Notes: generated from the sequence alone by a model not told the origin. Counted from the stretch's first letter, positions 23,959 to 34,203 are shown. The stretch is 64,000 bases of DNA from Pedobacter sp. BS3 (GCF_008274585.1 NZ_VTRT01000001.1:930001-994000), one strand, 5' to 3'. Made by a program: numbers and translations.

Positions 23959-25953
23959 CTACAATTTTACCAGTTTTGCCTTTACCACACTGTTTCCGTG
24001 GCTAAGATACAGCACATATACGCCAGCCGGTGCAGTTGTTGCAATGGAAACATTTGAACTGCCGTAGTTTACACTACCCTGTTGTACAGTTGCTCCGGCC
24101 TCGTTCACCAATTTATAACTATAATTTCCAGTAGTGTAACCATTTAACGCCATATTAATTACATTTCCCTTTACCGGGTTTGGATAAATCAGTATGCTCT
24201 CTATGGCAAGCGAGGTTACTTTTACCGTTTGTATATCTTTATATCTGGCAGTAGTGCCATCATTATCTACGGTTACCAAACGATAGTAGTTAACACCCAA
24301 TTGCGGGCTGGCATCTGTTGTGTTGTACGAAGCCGAACCATTGGCACTTACGGTGGCCACGTTTACAAAATCAATGCCGTTTTGCGAACGTTCTATTTCG
24401 TAGCGCTTTACATTGTTCTCTGTACCTACGCTCCATTTTAATTGAGTACGGTTGTTAACCAAGCTGGCAGTAAAAGCACTCACGGTAACCGGTAAAACAC
24501 TCTGATACTCGTAAGCCCCCATATCTACTCTAACACCATTATATATACGTGGGTTTATGCCTGTTATATCGAAATCGTAGCCAGATATAGCACTGTTTAG
24601 CCCCTTGTCTATTACACTGCCGCTATTGCTACCTAAAGTATAATCGCCTGTGGTAAAAGGTGCACCGACAAATGCGGGCGAGTTGCTAAACATAGGGTCT
24701 GCATTGATGTTGCCTGTACCGCTGCTATAATTTGTTTCATTGGCTACTCCGGCGTATTGCACATCGCTATAGGTAACGGTGGCAGTAGCCCCGTTGGTAG
24801 CATTGTTCCATATACCGTGGTTATTACCGTAAATTATACAATTGATAATTACGGGATTAGTACCAGAGCCAGCCGCACCTGTGTTACACATTGCACCACC
24901 AATACTGGCGGCATTATTGCCGGCAATGGTACAGTTGATAAAAGCTGGTGTACAGGTTTTACCGGCGGCACTAAAATTATACACCCCACCACCGGCATTG
25001 GCGCCCTTATTGCCCGAAAAAAGGCAGTTGATAAACTTGGCGGTAGTAGTGTTTAAGTTTAACACCCCTCCACCGCTAGCACCAGAACCAACACTTGCCT
25101 CATTACCTCTAAAAGTACAATTAGTAACAATAGGGTTAGTGTTCTCATTGGTCAAGCCACCACCGCTATAAGTAGCCCTTGTTGATTTATTACGGATAAA
25201 CGTACAATTGGTAATGGTAATGGTAGTTGGGTTGGCAACATCCATATAGGTGTACAAACCGCCGCCATAACCCGGTGCAGTATTGCTATCAAATGTGCAG
25301 CTGGTAATGTCGGCATTAGACGCCGAAGAGATAATTACCGCTCCGCCACTGCCTGCCGATGTATTGCCATAAAACATACAGTTTGTTATGGTAATGGGAC
25401 CGCCAGCACTATATAACGCACCACCGTTGCCGCTGGTTGTTGTTTTGTTGCCTTTAAAAATACAATTGGTAACAATAGCATTGGCATTGAAGTTATTCAT
25501 GCCGCCACCACCACTAGCGTCCACACTACCATCCTTAATGGTAAAACCATCATACGTTATGGGTTTGGTAAAAGGTGTTACGGTACCAGCATTTGCAATC
25601 ACCCTACTGCCATTGCCTACAAAATTGGTGCTGTCGGCTGCGGTAGTGCCAAATACCCTGTCACCCAACGAGGTTTCTGTCCCGGCAAAGCCGCCATATA
25701 GTTTTACGCCGCTTTTGGTTCCGGTCAGGTCAATAAGAGGTAGGCCACTTGCGGCAGTGTAAGTACCTTTCTTTACAAAAATCATGTCGCCATCAGTTGC
25801 AGCACTAATGGCGGCCGCAAGGGTTTTGGCATTATCCCAGTCTGCACCGCTGTTACCGGCAACCCCGTCTGTTGTTACAAAGTAGATGGTGGTCTGTGCT
25901 TTTAGCATGCTTATTGCTAAACATAGCAACAAGGTAAAATAATACTTTTTCAT
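23959..25953 (-). CDS. T9SS-exported beta-helix protein (choice-of-anchor Q / Pmp-like repeats)
   Basis: A 664-residue protein with a signal peptide (MKKYYFTLLLCLAISMLKAQ). A right-handed beta-helix (about 25-480) is built from repeats such as NCIFKGNKTTTSGNGGALY, NCTFRGNEASVGSGASGGG and NCTIAGNNAASIGGAM, each with the GNxxxxGGG Pmp-like pattern. A fibronectin-like stretch (about 490-580) and a C-terminal Por sorting domain (YPNPVKGN...GVYVLYLSHGNSVVKAKLVKL) follow. It should be secreted by the type IX system and kept on the cell surface, where a beta-helix could act as adhesin or polysaccharide-active enzyme; no catalytic residues are recognisable. It is the last gene of the SusC operon, 50 bp after the BACON gene. 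Confidence 0.82.
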   Translation of the reverse strand: MKKYYFTLLLCLAISMLKAQTTIYFVTTDGVAGNSGADWDNAKTLAAAISAATDGDMIFVKKGTYTAASGLPLIDLTGTKSGVKLYGGFAGTETSLGDRVFGTTAADSTNFVGNGSRVIANAGTVTPFTKPITYDGFTIKDGSVDASGGGGMNNFNANAIVTNCIFKGNKTTTSGNGGALYSAGGPITITNCMFYGNTSAGSGGAVIISSASNADITSCTFDSNTAPGYGGGLYTYMDVANPTTITITNCTFIRNKSTRATYSGGGLTNENTNPIVTNCTFRGNEASVGSGASGGGVLNLNTTTAKFINCLFSGNKGANAGGGVYNFSAAGKTCTPAFINCTIAGNNAASIGGAMCNTGAAGSGTNPVIINCIIYGNNHGIWNNATNGATATVTYSDVQYAGVANETNYSSGTGNINADPMFSNSPAFVGAPFTTGDYTLGSNSGSVIDKGLNSAISGYDFDITGINPRIYNGVRVDMGAYEYQSVLPVTVSAFTASLVNNRTQLKWSVGTENNVKRYEIERSQNGIDFVNVATVSANGSASYNTTDASPQLGVNYYRLVTVDNDGTTARYKDIQTVKVTSLAIESILIYPNPVKGNVINMALNGYTTGNYSYKLVNEAGATVQQGSVNYGSSNVSIATTAPAGVYVLYLSHGNSVVKAKLVKL

Positions 25954-26003
25954 AATTGAAATTAATTTTAGATTAACTATTTTGTTATTTAATTGATTGT
26001 TTT

Positions 26004-27263
26004 TTATCTTTCTTTCAAAACCTGAATATTATCCAATAAAAACACCGGATTAACTACATTATTTTTTGCGCTGAATCTAATAGATGTAGCAGACGTTGCC
26101 CCCTCTACAACCAGTTCTCTATTATCCCATTGCAGGTATAGAGGATTAAGTTCTTTGCTGGTACTGCCATCATCAAAAGTGCCGGCACCCAAAACATCCA
26201 CAATTACGTACGTATCATTATTGTTCGCTTTTGCCATCGAAAACGTTACCTTAACCGCTACCTTACCCTGAATTTGGGACAACGCAGGTGTAGTAATATA
26301 TCCTCCGTTTCTTGCACTGGTATTTAACTTGATATGACCGGGGCGTTCGTACACATCCAAACCCGTCCACCCTGTCAAGCCTCTTAATGCCAGATAGGCA
26401 GGATGAACAAACCTGAAATAATCCTGGCTTCCATCGGCATAAGAAACTACGGTTTTATATTGGGGATTTGCCGGAAGCATATCTTTCAACACGCCGTTAT
26501 CATCCAATTTATCCCAAGCCACCAATGCTATACCTGGTGTATTGGCAATCTGATCTCCCCCAAACTCCAGCAAATTAAAATCCTGCGACAGATAAACCAT
26601 TCCTACCGGATCATCGTTCCCTTCTACGACAGCGTTCACCACTACCTCTTCTCCCAACAAGCTCAAGGTAAATTGTATTTCTCCCTTTTTGGCCGGTACC
26701 CCGCTCAATGGGATACGGATTGTACCGGTCTCTTCGGTAAGATCTGCTTGAACATCCGCAACAACCACTCCCTCACTGCCTGTGCCACTAACCCGGGTAG
26801 TTACCAATACAGGATCTGGAACACCGCCTCTGGAATAAGGCAATACAAGGTAAATCCCGTCCAGGCTGTACGTAGGCATGAGGGGTTCTGTGAAAGATGG
26901 CGTACCGAAGGTGATCTTACCTCTTTCCTGTTCGACCATCATCACGCTTTGTTGCGTAGCCGTAATTATTTTGAGCGCTGCTTCCCGCTCATCTCCCGTG
27001 TTTCGCTCCACTGTAATGGTAATCACCTGAGACTGGTCTTTATCCCCCTGTCCGTTCATTTTATCCACAGTAATCCAATCCGCCCCGCCAAGATCAACAG
27101 ACCATGCCTCGTTCGTCTTTAACGTAAACATTCTCTTTGCCCCTTTATAATCAAACATCAGCTTCTCCGGATCTTGCTTTAAAAATGGTTCCAAATGCTC
27201 TTTTGAGCATGAGAAAAAAGTTAGCAACAACGATGCTATACTTAAGTTGATAATTTTTTTCAT
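26004..27263 (-). CDS. BACON-domain surface lipoprotein
   Basis: A 419-residue lipoprotein with lipobox FFSC and lipidated Cys19. A BACON domain (about 35-115) is visible in the aromatic pattern NEAWSVDLGGADWITVDK and the conserved ITITVERNTGDEREAALKI. A beta-rich middle and C-terminal region (about 230-419) resembles a carbohydrate-binding jelly roll (KVAVKVTFSMAKANNNDTYV, FLLDNIQVLKER). BACON proteins sit in glycan-utilisation loci and help position glycans or enzymes at the cell surface. It is encoded between the aldolase and the beta-helix protein in the SusC operon. Confidence 0.75.
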   Translation of the reverse strand: MKKIINLSIASLLLTFFSCSKEHLEPFLKQDPEKLMFDYKGAKRMFTLKTNEAWSVDLGGADWITVDKMNGQGDKDQSQVITITVERNTGDEREAALKIITATQQSVMMVEQERGKITFGTPSFTEPLMPTYSLDGIYLVLPYSRGGVPDPVLVTTRVSGTGSEGVVVADVQADLTEETGTIRIPLSGVPAKKGEIQFTLSLLGEEVVVNAVVEGNDDPVGMVYLSQDFNLLEFGGDQIANTPGIALVAWDKLDDNGVLKDMLPANPQYKTVVSYADGSQDYFRFVHPAYLALRGLTGWTGLDVYERPGHIKLNTSARNGGYITTPALSQIQGKVAVKVTFSMAKANNNDTYVIVDVLGAGTFDDGSTSKELNPLYLQWDNRELVVEGATSATSIRFSAKNNVVNPVFLLDNIQVLKER

Positions 27264-27289
27264 GGTTTTATAATTTATAGTTAAAAATC

Positions 27290-28120
27290 CTAACTCAAAA
27301 AATCGACAACGTTTTCCGGCTTCGCCTTTTTATGAACGATATCCATCAGTGCCCTGGTTATGCCCCGGGGATTACGATGCTGGATCACATTTCGTCCATA
27401 TACGATTCCCCTCACGCCTTGCTGCATTAGATTATACGTCCTTTCAAGGATATCCTGATCACTTGTTTTCCCTCCGCCTCTGACAAGAACAGGGATTTCA
27501 CCTGCTATTTCCACTACTTTGTAATAGTCTTCAATCTGATCTGTTGGATCGGCTTTAATGATATCAGCACCCAATTCTACACCTTGCCTTACCAGGGGAA
27601 GTATCTTCGACAAGTCTCCATCTACCATGTATCCCCCTGCCTCGCTATTGGGCCTAAACACCAAAGGCTCTATCATCAGGGGCATACCATATCGCTCTGC
27701 TTCGGGTTTTATACGCAATATATTTTTGATGCAGTCCTCCATCACCTCAGGCTCATCGGGAATACTGAATAAATTTACCACCACACAGGCCGCATCCAAT
27801 TTAAGCGCTTGCTCTACGGGGTTGTCTATCATCAAACTGAAAAGCTTTCTGGGCAGTTTTTTTCCATATACATTCGCCACATCAGTCCTTAAAACCAAAG
27901 ACGGCTTTTCCCTCCCTGGAATACGCTGTAAATAATGGGCTTGCCCTACGGTCAGCTGAATGGCATCCGGCCGTGCCGATATCAAGGTATCTACTACCTT
28001 ATTGATGTTTTCGATACTTTCCAGAAAAGGGTACTCATTGAAAAACCCATGGTCAATGGCCACATCAAAACAATTTCCAGACTGACTATTAAATAGCCTT
28101 TTTAACCTAAATTCTCTCAT
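27290..28120 (-). CDS. DhnA/LsrF-type class I aldolase
   Basis: A 276-residue TIM-barrel enzyme. The family signature is clear: FDVAIDHGFF (about 18-27), LRTDVANVYG, MPLMIEPLVF, and ELGADIIKADPTDQ, in which Lys189 is the expected Schiff-base lysine, then VLVRGGGKTSDQDILE for phosphate binding and RGIVYGRNVIQHRNP. Enzymes of this family cleave ketose-phosphates (class I fructose-bisphosphate or sulfofructose-phosphate types) or 3-keto sugar phosphates. Here it is the only aldolase beside an isomerase and a PfkB kinase in the same locus, so it probably splits their phosphorylated product. It is cytoplasmic yet lies among surface lipoprotein genes. Substrate unknown. Confidence 0.8.
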   Translation of the reverse strand: MREFRLKRLFNSQSGNCFDVAIDHGFFNEYPFLESIENINKVVDTLISARPDAIQLTVGQAHYLQRIPGREKPSLVLRTDVANVYGKKLPRKLFSLMIDNPVEQALKLDAACVVVNLFSIPDEPEVMEDCIKNILRIKPEAERYGMPLMIEPLVFRPNSEAGGYMVDGDLSKILPLVRQGVELGADIIKADPTDQIEDYYKVVEIAGEIPVLVRGGGKTSDQDILERTYNLMQQGVRGIVYGRNVIQHRNPRGITRALMDIVHKKAKPENVVDFLS

Positions 28121-28127
28121 GGCTAAT

Positions 28128-28925
28128 CTATTTTTTTATATAATCAATAGCTTCCCCTGCATACCCCAGATTATCGTTTCCCGAGTCTTTTCCAATCAGA
28201 AGCTCGCTGTCGGATATGCTGGCTATTCCAATAGAGGCATCAAAAGGCCCCCAACCCGCGATTTTAAAATCATTGGTCAGCCGTATAAGTCCGATATTGC
28301 CATAACAACCTACCCAAAACTCACCCCCATGATAATCTATGGTCTGTATACCGAGCGATGTATACCCGCTTTCAACGATATATCTCTTTTTGAAGTTGAA
28401 ATCACTATCGTACTCATACACATAATTTTCAAAAATCTCTTCGGGCAATCCGCCTACTACATAGAAACTATCTCCTCGTTTCACTATTCCACCCGCTCCG
28501 TAAATCACCTCGGGAATATGATAGGTAGACAGACGCTCCAAGGTACCGGCATCATACACATACACCCAGGAATCTGCTAAGCCATTGATATTATTCCACG
28601 TTCCAAATCCAACGGCTACATATACTTTGCCCGAGACAACAGTCAAGTCTCCGTGATGGTATGGGACATCGATCTTCTTCAAAACTTTCCCGTGCATATC
28701 TGTCTTGACCAACTGATTGGTATAACACCAAAACATATTGTTCTCGTCACGGGCAATACCTTGCAGGTGCATAGGGTAAGTACCTTCGCAGGTTATGATC
28801 TCACGGGCTTCGTACCCTTCTAAAACCGGAGCATCCAGTTCCGCTTTTGTGGTATCTGTATCCTTTTTACAAGCTAATACGAAGCATAACCAAAAAAAAG
28901 ATATGATCAACAATTTAATTTTCAT
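28128..28925 (-). CDS. Surface lipoprotein, beta-propeller-like
   Basis: A 265-residue lipoprotein: signal peptide with lipobox VLAC, lipidated Cys19, then KKDTDTTKAE linker. The body has repeated YVYDAGTLERLSTYHIPEVI / FKKRYIVESGYTSLG / LIRLTNDFKIAGWG units, which suggests a small beta-propeller with about five blades. It directly follows susD (33 bp), the place where SusE/F-like glycan-binding lipoproteins usually occur, and it probably helps bind the substrate outside the cell (inference). It ends 7 bp before the aldolase gene. No catalytic motif seen. Confidence 0.65.
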   Translation of the reverse strand: MKIKLLIISFFWLCFVLACKKDTDTTKAELDAPVLEGYEAREIITCEGTYPMHLQGIARDENNMFWCYTNQLVKTDMHGKVLKKIDVPYHHGDLTVVSGKVYVAVGFGTWNNINGLADSWVYVYDAGTLERLSTYHIPEVIYGAGGIVKRGDSFYVVGGLPEEIFENYVYEYDSDFNFKKRYIVESGYTSLGIQTIDYHGGEFWVGCYGNIGLIRLTNDFKIAGWGPFDASIGIASISDSELLIGKDSGNDNLGYAGEAIDYIKK

Positions 28926-28958
28926 CTTTTTATTTTTTAGTAAAACATTTATAGACTT

Positions 28959-30701
28959 TTACCATCCCTGGGTCTGTGTCAGATTTGTATTTAACTGTAG
29001 CTCTACAGTCGGAACAGGGTACAGATAGTCCCTGGTCTCGTTAAAACTCCTGTTGTTGAAAGTGGGATGCGGATCTTTAAGACCATTATTATCCAACACA
29101 AATTCACTGCTCAGATTGTAATACTGTACACCTGGCACCTGTGCCGGAGCACTGCCCGAATACAACACTACATCGGTTGTACCGTTGCCATCCATATCGT
29201 ATGAACCTGCCCCCGGGAAATATATTCCACGAATAGGCTGTGTCAGTGTCTGACCCGACTTCCACCGCACAATATCATCCCAACGGAAATTCTCCATATA
29301 AAGCTCTATTCTTCTCTCCCGTCTTATCTCTAAAATGACCCCCTTATATGCTCCCTTTACATTGGGGTATTGAGCACCTATATACGGGCAGGGCGTAGCA
29401 TTGGATAAGGCCAGGTTAAGATTGGGCATATTAACCCGATCACGTAACCGTTTTATCGACCGATCTATATCACCCTGCGTAATGGTTCCCAGCTCTGCCT
29501 TTGCTTCGGCATAGTTCAACAATACTTCGGCGTACCTAAAAAGCGGCAAATCATTAACCGATCGGTTATCTCCATCATATATAGGCTCTGTTACATACTT
29601 GGTTACCTGATAGCCTGTAACGGTTGCGCCCAGATTGGGTACTAACGCCTGCGTAGATCCCTTTCGGGTATAGCCAGGTGTACGTATGGTCTGGGACAGA
29701 CGCAGATCTCTATTGGCCACCTCTTGCGTAAAGAAAATCCGGTTAAAATTCGGCTGATCTGTAAAACGGCTCCCATCACTTTTCAGGTAACTATTTACCA
29801 TATCTTTAGGCATACCAGGCCTTACATTGGAAGTCGTCAGCGAATAATAGTTAGCGGCATGCCTAACAGCCAGGGCCTCATCGTATTGCCTGCTCAAAAT
29901 AACCTCCTCCGTCTTTGCATCCAATGAATTGAAGAGCGTTGCATAATCCTCGTCGGGATGGCCCGTGGTATATATCCCATAGGGCGAATTGAGCATTAAC
30001 TCGAGGGATGCTTCCGCACACTTCTCTAGATAAGGCTCATATCCCGAAATATTTCTATACTTCATGTAGGTACCCTCGTATAATGCTACGCGAGACTCCA
30101 GGGCCAATGCCGTATATTTGGTAATCGTATAGGGTTTTACCTCCTCGTTCAAATTCTGGATGGCCCAATCCAGGTCTTCCAGTATCTTGTCTACGATATA
30201 CCGCCTCGGACTTCTCGATTTCCTTAAGCTTTGGACATCCGAAGGGTCAATAACATAATCGTACCATGGGACATCTCCAAAGCGTTTTAGCTTATCAAAA
30301 TAGAAATAAGCCCTAAAAAACCGTGCAACCCCGCCATAGTGGCGTTTAGCGGCTTCATCGGGAACTTTTTCATAGTTTGCCAAAAAATAATTGATATCCC
30401 GCAAATATCCCCAGGTCCATCCTCCTCCCGATGTAGGTACGGTTCGCGTTCCCAACACTTCCTGTGAAAGCGTAAAGTGAACAACATTTGCCGCCCGGGC
30501 ATCGCCGGAATATATGGTCACTCCATCCGGCAGCATCTGATAGAAACCGTTCGTAAACAATTCCAGATCTCGGGCTTTGTTAAAAAAGGTTTCTCCAGAA
30601 ACTGACGCTACCGGAATCTTATCCAGATAACTATCCTTACATCCCATCAGTAAGACACATGACAGGATCGATATAATTTCCTTTTTACCTAACATAATCA
30701 A
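28959..30701 (-). CDS. SusD/RagB-family surface glycan-binding lipoprotein
   Basis: A 580-residue lipoprotein with lipobox LLMGC (Cys21). It begins KDSYLDKIPVASVSGETFF, the standard SusD start, and contains the helical TPR-like region, RFFRAYFYFDKLKRFGDVPWYD and YAEVLLNYAEAKAELG, with the conserved C-terminal VILEIRRERRIELYMENFRWDDIVRWK. SusD sits as a lid over SusC and captures oligosaccharides for import. It lies 5 bp after susC. Ligand not predictable from sequence. Confidence 0.95.
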   Translation of the reverse strand: MIMLGKKEIISILSCVLLMGCKDSYLDKIPVASVSGETFFNKARDLELFTNGFYQMLPDGVTIYSGDARAANVVHFTLSQEVLGTRTVPTSGGGWTWGYLRDINYFLANYEKVPDEAAKRHYGGVARFFRAYFYFDKLKRFGDVPWYDYVIDPSDVQSLRKSRSPRRYIVDKILEDLDWAIQNLNEEVKPYTITKYTALALESRVALYEGTYMKYRNISGYEPYLEKCAEASLELMLNSPYGIYTTGHPDEDYATLFNSLDAKTEEVILSRQYDEALAVRHAANYYSLTTSNVRPGMPKDMVNSYLKSDGSRFTDQPNFNRIFFTQEVANRDLRLSQTIRTPGYTRKGSTQALVPNLGATVTGYQVTKYVTEPIYDGDNRSVNDLPLFRYAEVLLNYAEAKAELGTITQGDIDRSIKRLRDRVNMPNLNLALSNATPCPYIGAQYPNVKGAYKGVILEIRRERRIELYMENFRWDDIVRWKSGQTLTQPIRGIYFPGAGSYDMDGNGTTDVVLYSGSAPAQVPGVQYYNLSSEFVLDNNGLKDPHPTFNNRSFNETRDYLYPVPTVELQLNTNLTQTQGW

Positions 30702-30706
30702 TTCAA

Positions 30707-33700
30707 TTAAAACTGTAATGAAATACCAAAAGAGTAACTTGCCATAAAAGGTGTAACCAGTGCGGCGCTTCGATAAGCTGATGCACTCACCTGATTAAAA
30801 TTCACCGTACTACCCGCAGCTTCCGGATCAACGTACTTGGTAAGCTTTGTAAGTGTCAGCAAGTTCTCTCCACTAAAAAATAATCTTGCACGCTTCAACC
30901 CTCCCTTGATAATCCATTTTGAGGGCAAGGTGTATCCTATGGTAAGGTTCTTCAGCCTCAGATAAGAAATATCCTGCAAATATCTGTCGTTGACGGTAGA
31001 AAGTGTAGCGTTATCATTGAATGCGATGAAGCCCCAAAGACGGGGGAAATAAGCATTTGGATTTTCGGGAGACCACATATCATTAAGCATATCCTTGCGT
31101 ATAAATGAAGAATACGATTGTGAATACACATTCCAGAAAATGCGGGCATTGGTATGCGGATACCAATCTTGCTTGCCTACTCCATTGAAAAAAGCCGATA
31201 CATCTATACCGTTCCATGAAGCCTCCAGACGGAGTCCATACAGATATTGTGGAACACTATTACCTATAATCCTGCGGTCGCCCGGATTATCTACCGTATT
31301 AGCTCCCGGGCTGATCCGCATATCACCGTCCAGGTCGGCATATTTTACATCTCCCGGCTGTAGCCCTCCGGTATTAATCTGTCTTGCTGCCACCAATTGT
31401 TGATTGGCATGATTCGCTATATCTTCCGGCGATTGGAACAAACCTTCTATATGATAGCCCCATATTTCGCCGATAGTCATACCTGTGTAGTAGTCCAACA
31501 GGCTTTTTGCAGGGTTATCAAAATGGGTAATCTTAGTCTTTGTATTGGACAGATTAGCGGATAAGCCAAAGTGAAACGGTTTTCCGCCCAGATTAAATTG
31601 ATCCTTATAGCCCAAAGAAATTTCAAAGCCATTCGTACGCAGATCGGCAGCATTGGCCAGAGGTGAGCTTGTCCCTAACACACTTGGCAGCATGGCACTC
31701 TGTGTCAGCATACCTTTGGTGTCTCTCCTGAACAGATCGCCATTGATACTGAGCCTGTCCTTGAAAAACGACAAATCCAGGCCTACATTGGAAGTGGTCA
31801 CTTTCTCCCACGTGATATCCAGAGGCGTAAGTGCCGGCGATCCTACGTAATCCAGGTGTTGCCCGTCAAGTGCGTACCCCGTATTGACGCCTTTGGCAAG
31901 CAAGGAGTAATACACATAATTGCCAATATTCTGATTGCCCAACGATCCATAGGATCCTCTGATCTTGAACAGGCTGAGCCAATCTGATGCTCCTTCCATA
32001 AAATGTTCTTTGCTTACAACCCATCCCGCAGAGGTTGACGGGAAAAACCCCCACCTTGAATTTTTGGGAAACCTGGACGTACCATCATACCTCCCGTTCA
32101 GTTCGAGAAGATACTTGCCCATATAGTCATAAGACAAGCGATAGAAAATTCCCCGCAAAGCCCACTCTCCTCCATCTCCCGAATTCTCAGGCACGCCACT
32201 GGCCAGATTCAGTGAATTCAGATCATCAGAAATGTTGTCCTGCTTGCTCGCACTGATATTTTTCGTGGAAAATTGCTCCTGATTGAATCCCAAAAGCCCT
32301 TTTAAATTGTGCTTGTGCAGAGTGACCGTATAATCTGCATATAGGTTGACCGCATTATAATTGCTCGTTGTACGATACTCGGAAAGTTCATCTACACCCA
32401 CATAGTCAATCTCTCCCGGATACAGTGAGTACGGGATTTTCGTTGATCTCTGAAAAGATTCATTATGATTTTGGCGAAATGAATAACTCCCTGTCACCTT
32501 AAAACCTTTGAATGGCGACACATCTGCCGTCAGGAAATTCGAATATTCAGACTCATCCGTCTGGCCAATGGCTTTGCCATATAATGCCGATGCGTATCTT
32601 CCGCCTGAAATGGTATATTGATTTAAGCCTGTCTTATAGAAAGCTGTGCCATCAGGATTGACAGGCATATAAAACGGCGGGGCCATGGTCGATCCCCAGC
32701 CGATGATATCGTTGTCGCCACCCCACGTTCCATCATCCGCTCCTCTATGGATCAAATCCTTTGAAGAGAAATATTGGGAATTGTTTGTAAATTTTAACCA
32801 GTTATTGACCTTAATTTCGAACTTCCCTCTTAAATTATCCCGCTGATAGGTATCATCCTGTACCTTAAGGATACCCAGTGAATTGAAGTGCTGAAAAGAA
32901 AAAAAACTTTTAAGCTGTTCGTTTCCACCTGAAACAGAACCACTGTATTGTTGAGAAGGAGACCATTTACGGTTAAAATAGTCCCACCAATCGGTATGTC
33001 CATAATGAACCCATTGATCCCTGCCATTACGATTAGCTATGATAACCCTGGCCAAATAAGGTTTTTCAGAAACCTCTTTCAAAGCCTCATAGTCAGCATC
33101 TGTGTATTGGCTAAATGTAGCTCCAGTGGCTGTTTTATGGGCTTCGTCAATCAACTGAATCGCCTGGTAAGGATCCGTAAGAAAATCCGTATTAACCGTA
33201 GGCGTATTCAAGGAGCTTGAAATATTAACATCTATGGCCATCTTGCCTTGTTGTGCATTTTTCGTAGTAATCAAAATAACCCCATAGGCTCCTCTTGCTC
33301 CATATATAGCGGATGCACCTGCATCTTTCAACACACTAATTGTAGCAATATCATTGACATTCAGATTATTGATATCCCCCTCAAATCCATCTATGATGAC
33401 CAGAGGAGAACCACCGTTAATGGAGGTAAATCCCCGGATATTGATCCGTGCATCTGCACCGATTTTACCTGTAGAACGTACAATATTCAAACCAGGACTT
33501 ACTCCCTGCAACAGGGATCCCGCATCAACCAGCGGACGTTCTTGCAGAGAAGAAACATCTATGCTTGCGATAGCACCTACCAGGCTTTCCTTTTTCGCCC
33601 GTCCAAACCCTACTACCACAACCTCTTTTAATCCTGTAGCCTCATCTTCTTCCAATACAAAATTTAATTGTACCGCCTTATCTCCTACTACTATATTTGA

Positions 33701-34027
33701 CTTCAAGGCTTTTTGATAGGACACATAACTTACCTCGACCGAATAAGTCCCATGGGGAACTTTTATTTCAAAATAACCATTTATATTCGAGCTCGTGGAT
33801 AGGTTCAATTCCTTTATGCGGATACTGGCGCCCACCAGTTTTTCATTTTTGACATCAGTAATATATCCCATTATTTTCCCATCCCGCTGAAAAAACAAAG
33901 TATTACGGTTAGAAATATTATCTTTGCTATATAAAGTAGTCGTACAGAATTGAAACACAAGTAATGTCAAGCCGATGACATTGTGTTTTGATTGAATACA
34001 CTTTATTACTTTATCTAAGATTTTCAT
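30707..34027 (-). CDS. SusC/RagA-family TonB-dependent oligosaccharide transporter
   Basis: A 1106-residue outer-membrane receptor. Residues about 50-135 form the carboxypeptidase-regulatory-like extension (GKIMGYITDVKNEKLVGASI), followed by the TonB box (KEVVVVGFG, about 135-145), the plug (SLLQGVSPGLNIV; SVLKDAGASAIYGARG, ending VILITTK) and a 22-strand barrel ending SYSFGISLQF. It imports sugar fragments with the SusD lid using TonB energy. First gene of the second operon section; its leader holds two perfect copies of a 24-bp unit (34031-34078). A 176-bp gap separates it from glycerate kinase, so it may have its own promoter. Confidence 0.95.
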   Translation of the reverse strand: MKILDKVIKCIQSKHNVIGLTLLVFQFCTTTLYSKDNISNRNTLFFQRDGKIMGYITDVKNEKLVGASIRIKELNLSTSSNINGYFEIKVPHGTYSVEVSYVSYQKALKSNIVVGDKAVQLNFVLEEDEATGLKEVVVVGFGRAKKESLVGAIASIDVSSLQERPLVDAGSLLQGVSPGLNIVRSTGKIGADARINIRGFTSINGGSPLVIIDGFEGDINNLNVNDIATISVLKDAGASAIYGARGAYGVILITTKNAQQGKMAIDVNISSSLNTPTVNTDFLTDPYQAIQLIDEAHKTATGATFSQYTDADYEALKEVSEKPYLARVIIANRNGRDQWVHYGHTDWWDYFNRKWSPSQQYSGSVSGGNEQLKSFFSFQHFNSLGILKVQDDTYQRDNLRGKFEIKVNNWLKFTNNSQYFSSKDLIHRGADDGTWGGDNDIIGWGSTMAPPFYMPVNPDGTAFYKTGLNQYTISGGRYASALYGKAIGQTDESEYSNFLTADVSPFKGFKVTGSYSFRQNHNESFQRSTKIPYSLYPGEIDYVGVDELSEYRTTSNYNAVNLYADYTVTLHKHNLKGLLGFNQEQFSTKNISASKQDNISDDLNSLNLASGVPENSGDGGEWALRGIFYRLSYDYMGKYLLELNGRYDGTSRFPKNSRWGFFPSTSAGWVVSKEHFMEGASDWLSLFKIRGSYGSLGNQNIGNYVYYSLLAKGVNTGYALDGQHLDYVGSPALTPLDITWEKVTTSNVGLDLSFFKDRLSINGDLFRRDTKGMLTQSAMLPSVLGTSSPLANAADLRTNGFEISLGYKDQFNLGGKPFHFGLSANLSNTKTKITHFDNPAKSLLDYYTGMTIGEIWGYHIEGLFQSPEDIANHANQQLVAARQINTGGLQPGDVKYADLDGDMRISPGANTVDNPGDRRIIGNSVPQYLYGLRLEASWNGIDVSAFFNGVGKQDWYPHTNARIFWNVYSQSYSSFIRKDMLNDMWSPENPNAYFPRLWGFIAFNDNATLSTVNDRYLQDISYLRLKNLTIGYTLPSKWIIKGGLKRARLFFSGENLLTLTKLTKYVDPEAAGSTVNFNQVSASAYRSAALVTPFMASYSFGISLQF

Positions 34028-34030
34028 TAT

Positions 34031-34078
34031 TTAAGTTTTTGATTTACAATTCACTTAAGTTTTTGATTTACAATTCAC
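34031..34078. repeat. Two tandem copies of a 24-bp unit in the susC leader
   Basis: Copies at 34031-34054 and 34055-34078 are identical (each begins TTAAGTTTTTGATTTACAAT and ends TCAC). They lie 3-51 bp upstream of the susC start codon. They could be a duplicated leader or paired binding sites. A separate palindrome, TATCATCC/GGATGATA, lies at about 34125-34142. Confidence 0.85.
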
Positions 34079-34203
34079 TGCCTTAGTTTTTGTACAGAAT
34101 TTCGGGCAGTATTTTTATCGACCTTATCATCCTGGATGATAGGGTTTATTTTTTCCTATACTGTCATTTTTTATTAGAACACACTCTTTTGATGGTTTAA
34201 CAT

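Noticed and set aside
34120-34150. Terminator between glycerate kinase and susC
   Set aside because: The palindrome TATCATCC/GGATGATA has no T run on the minus strand, so it is not a convincing terminator for the leftward operon.
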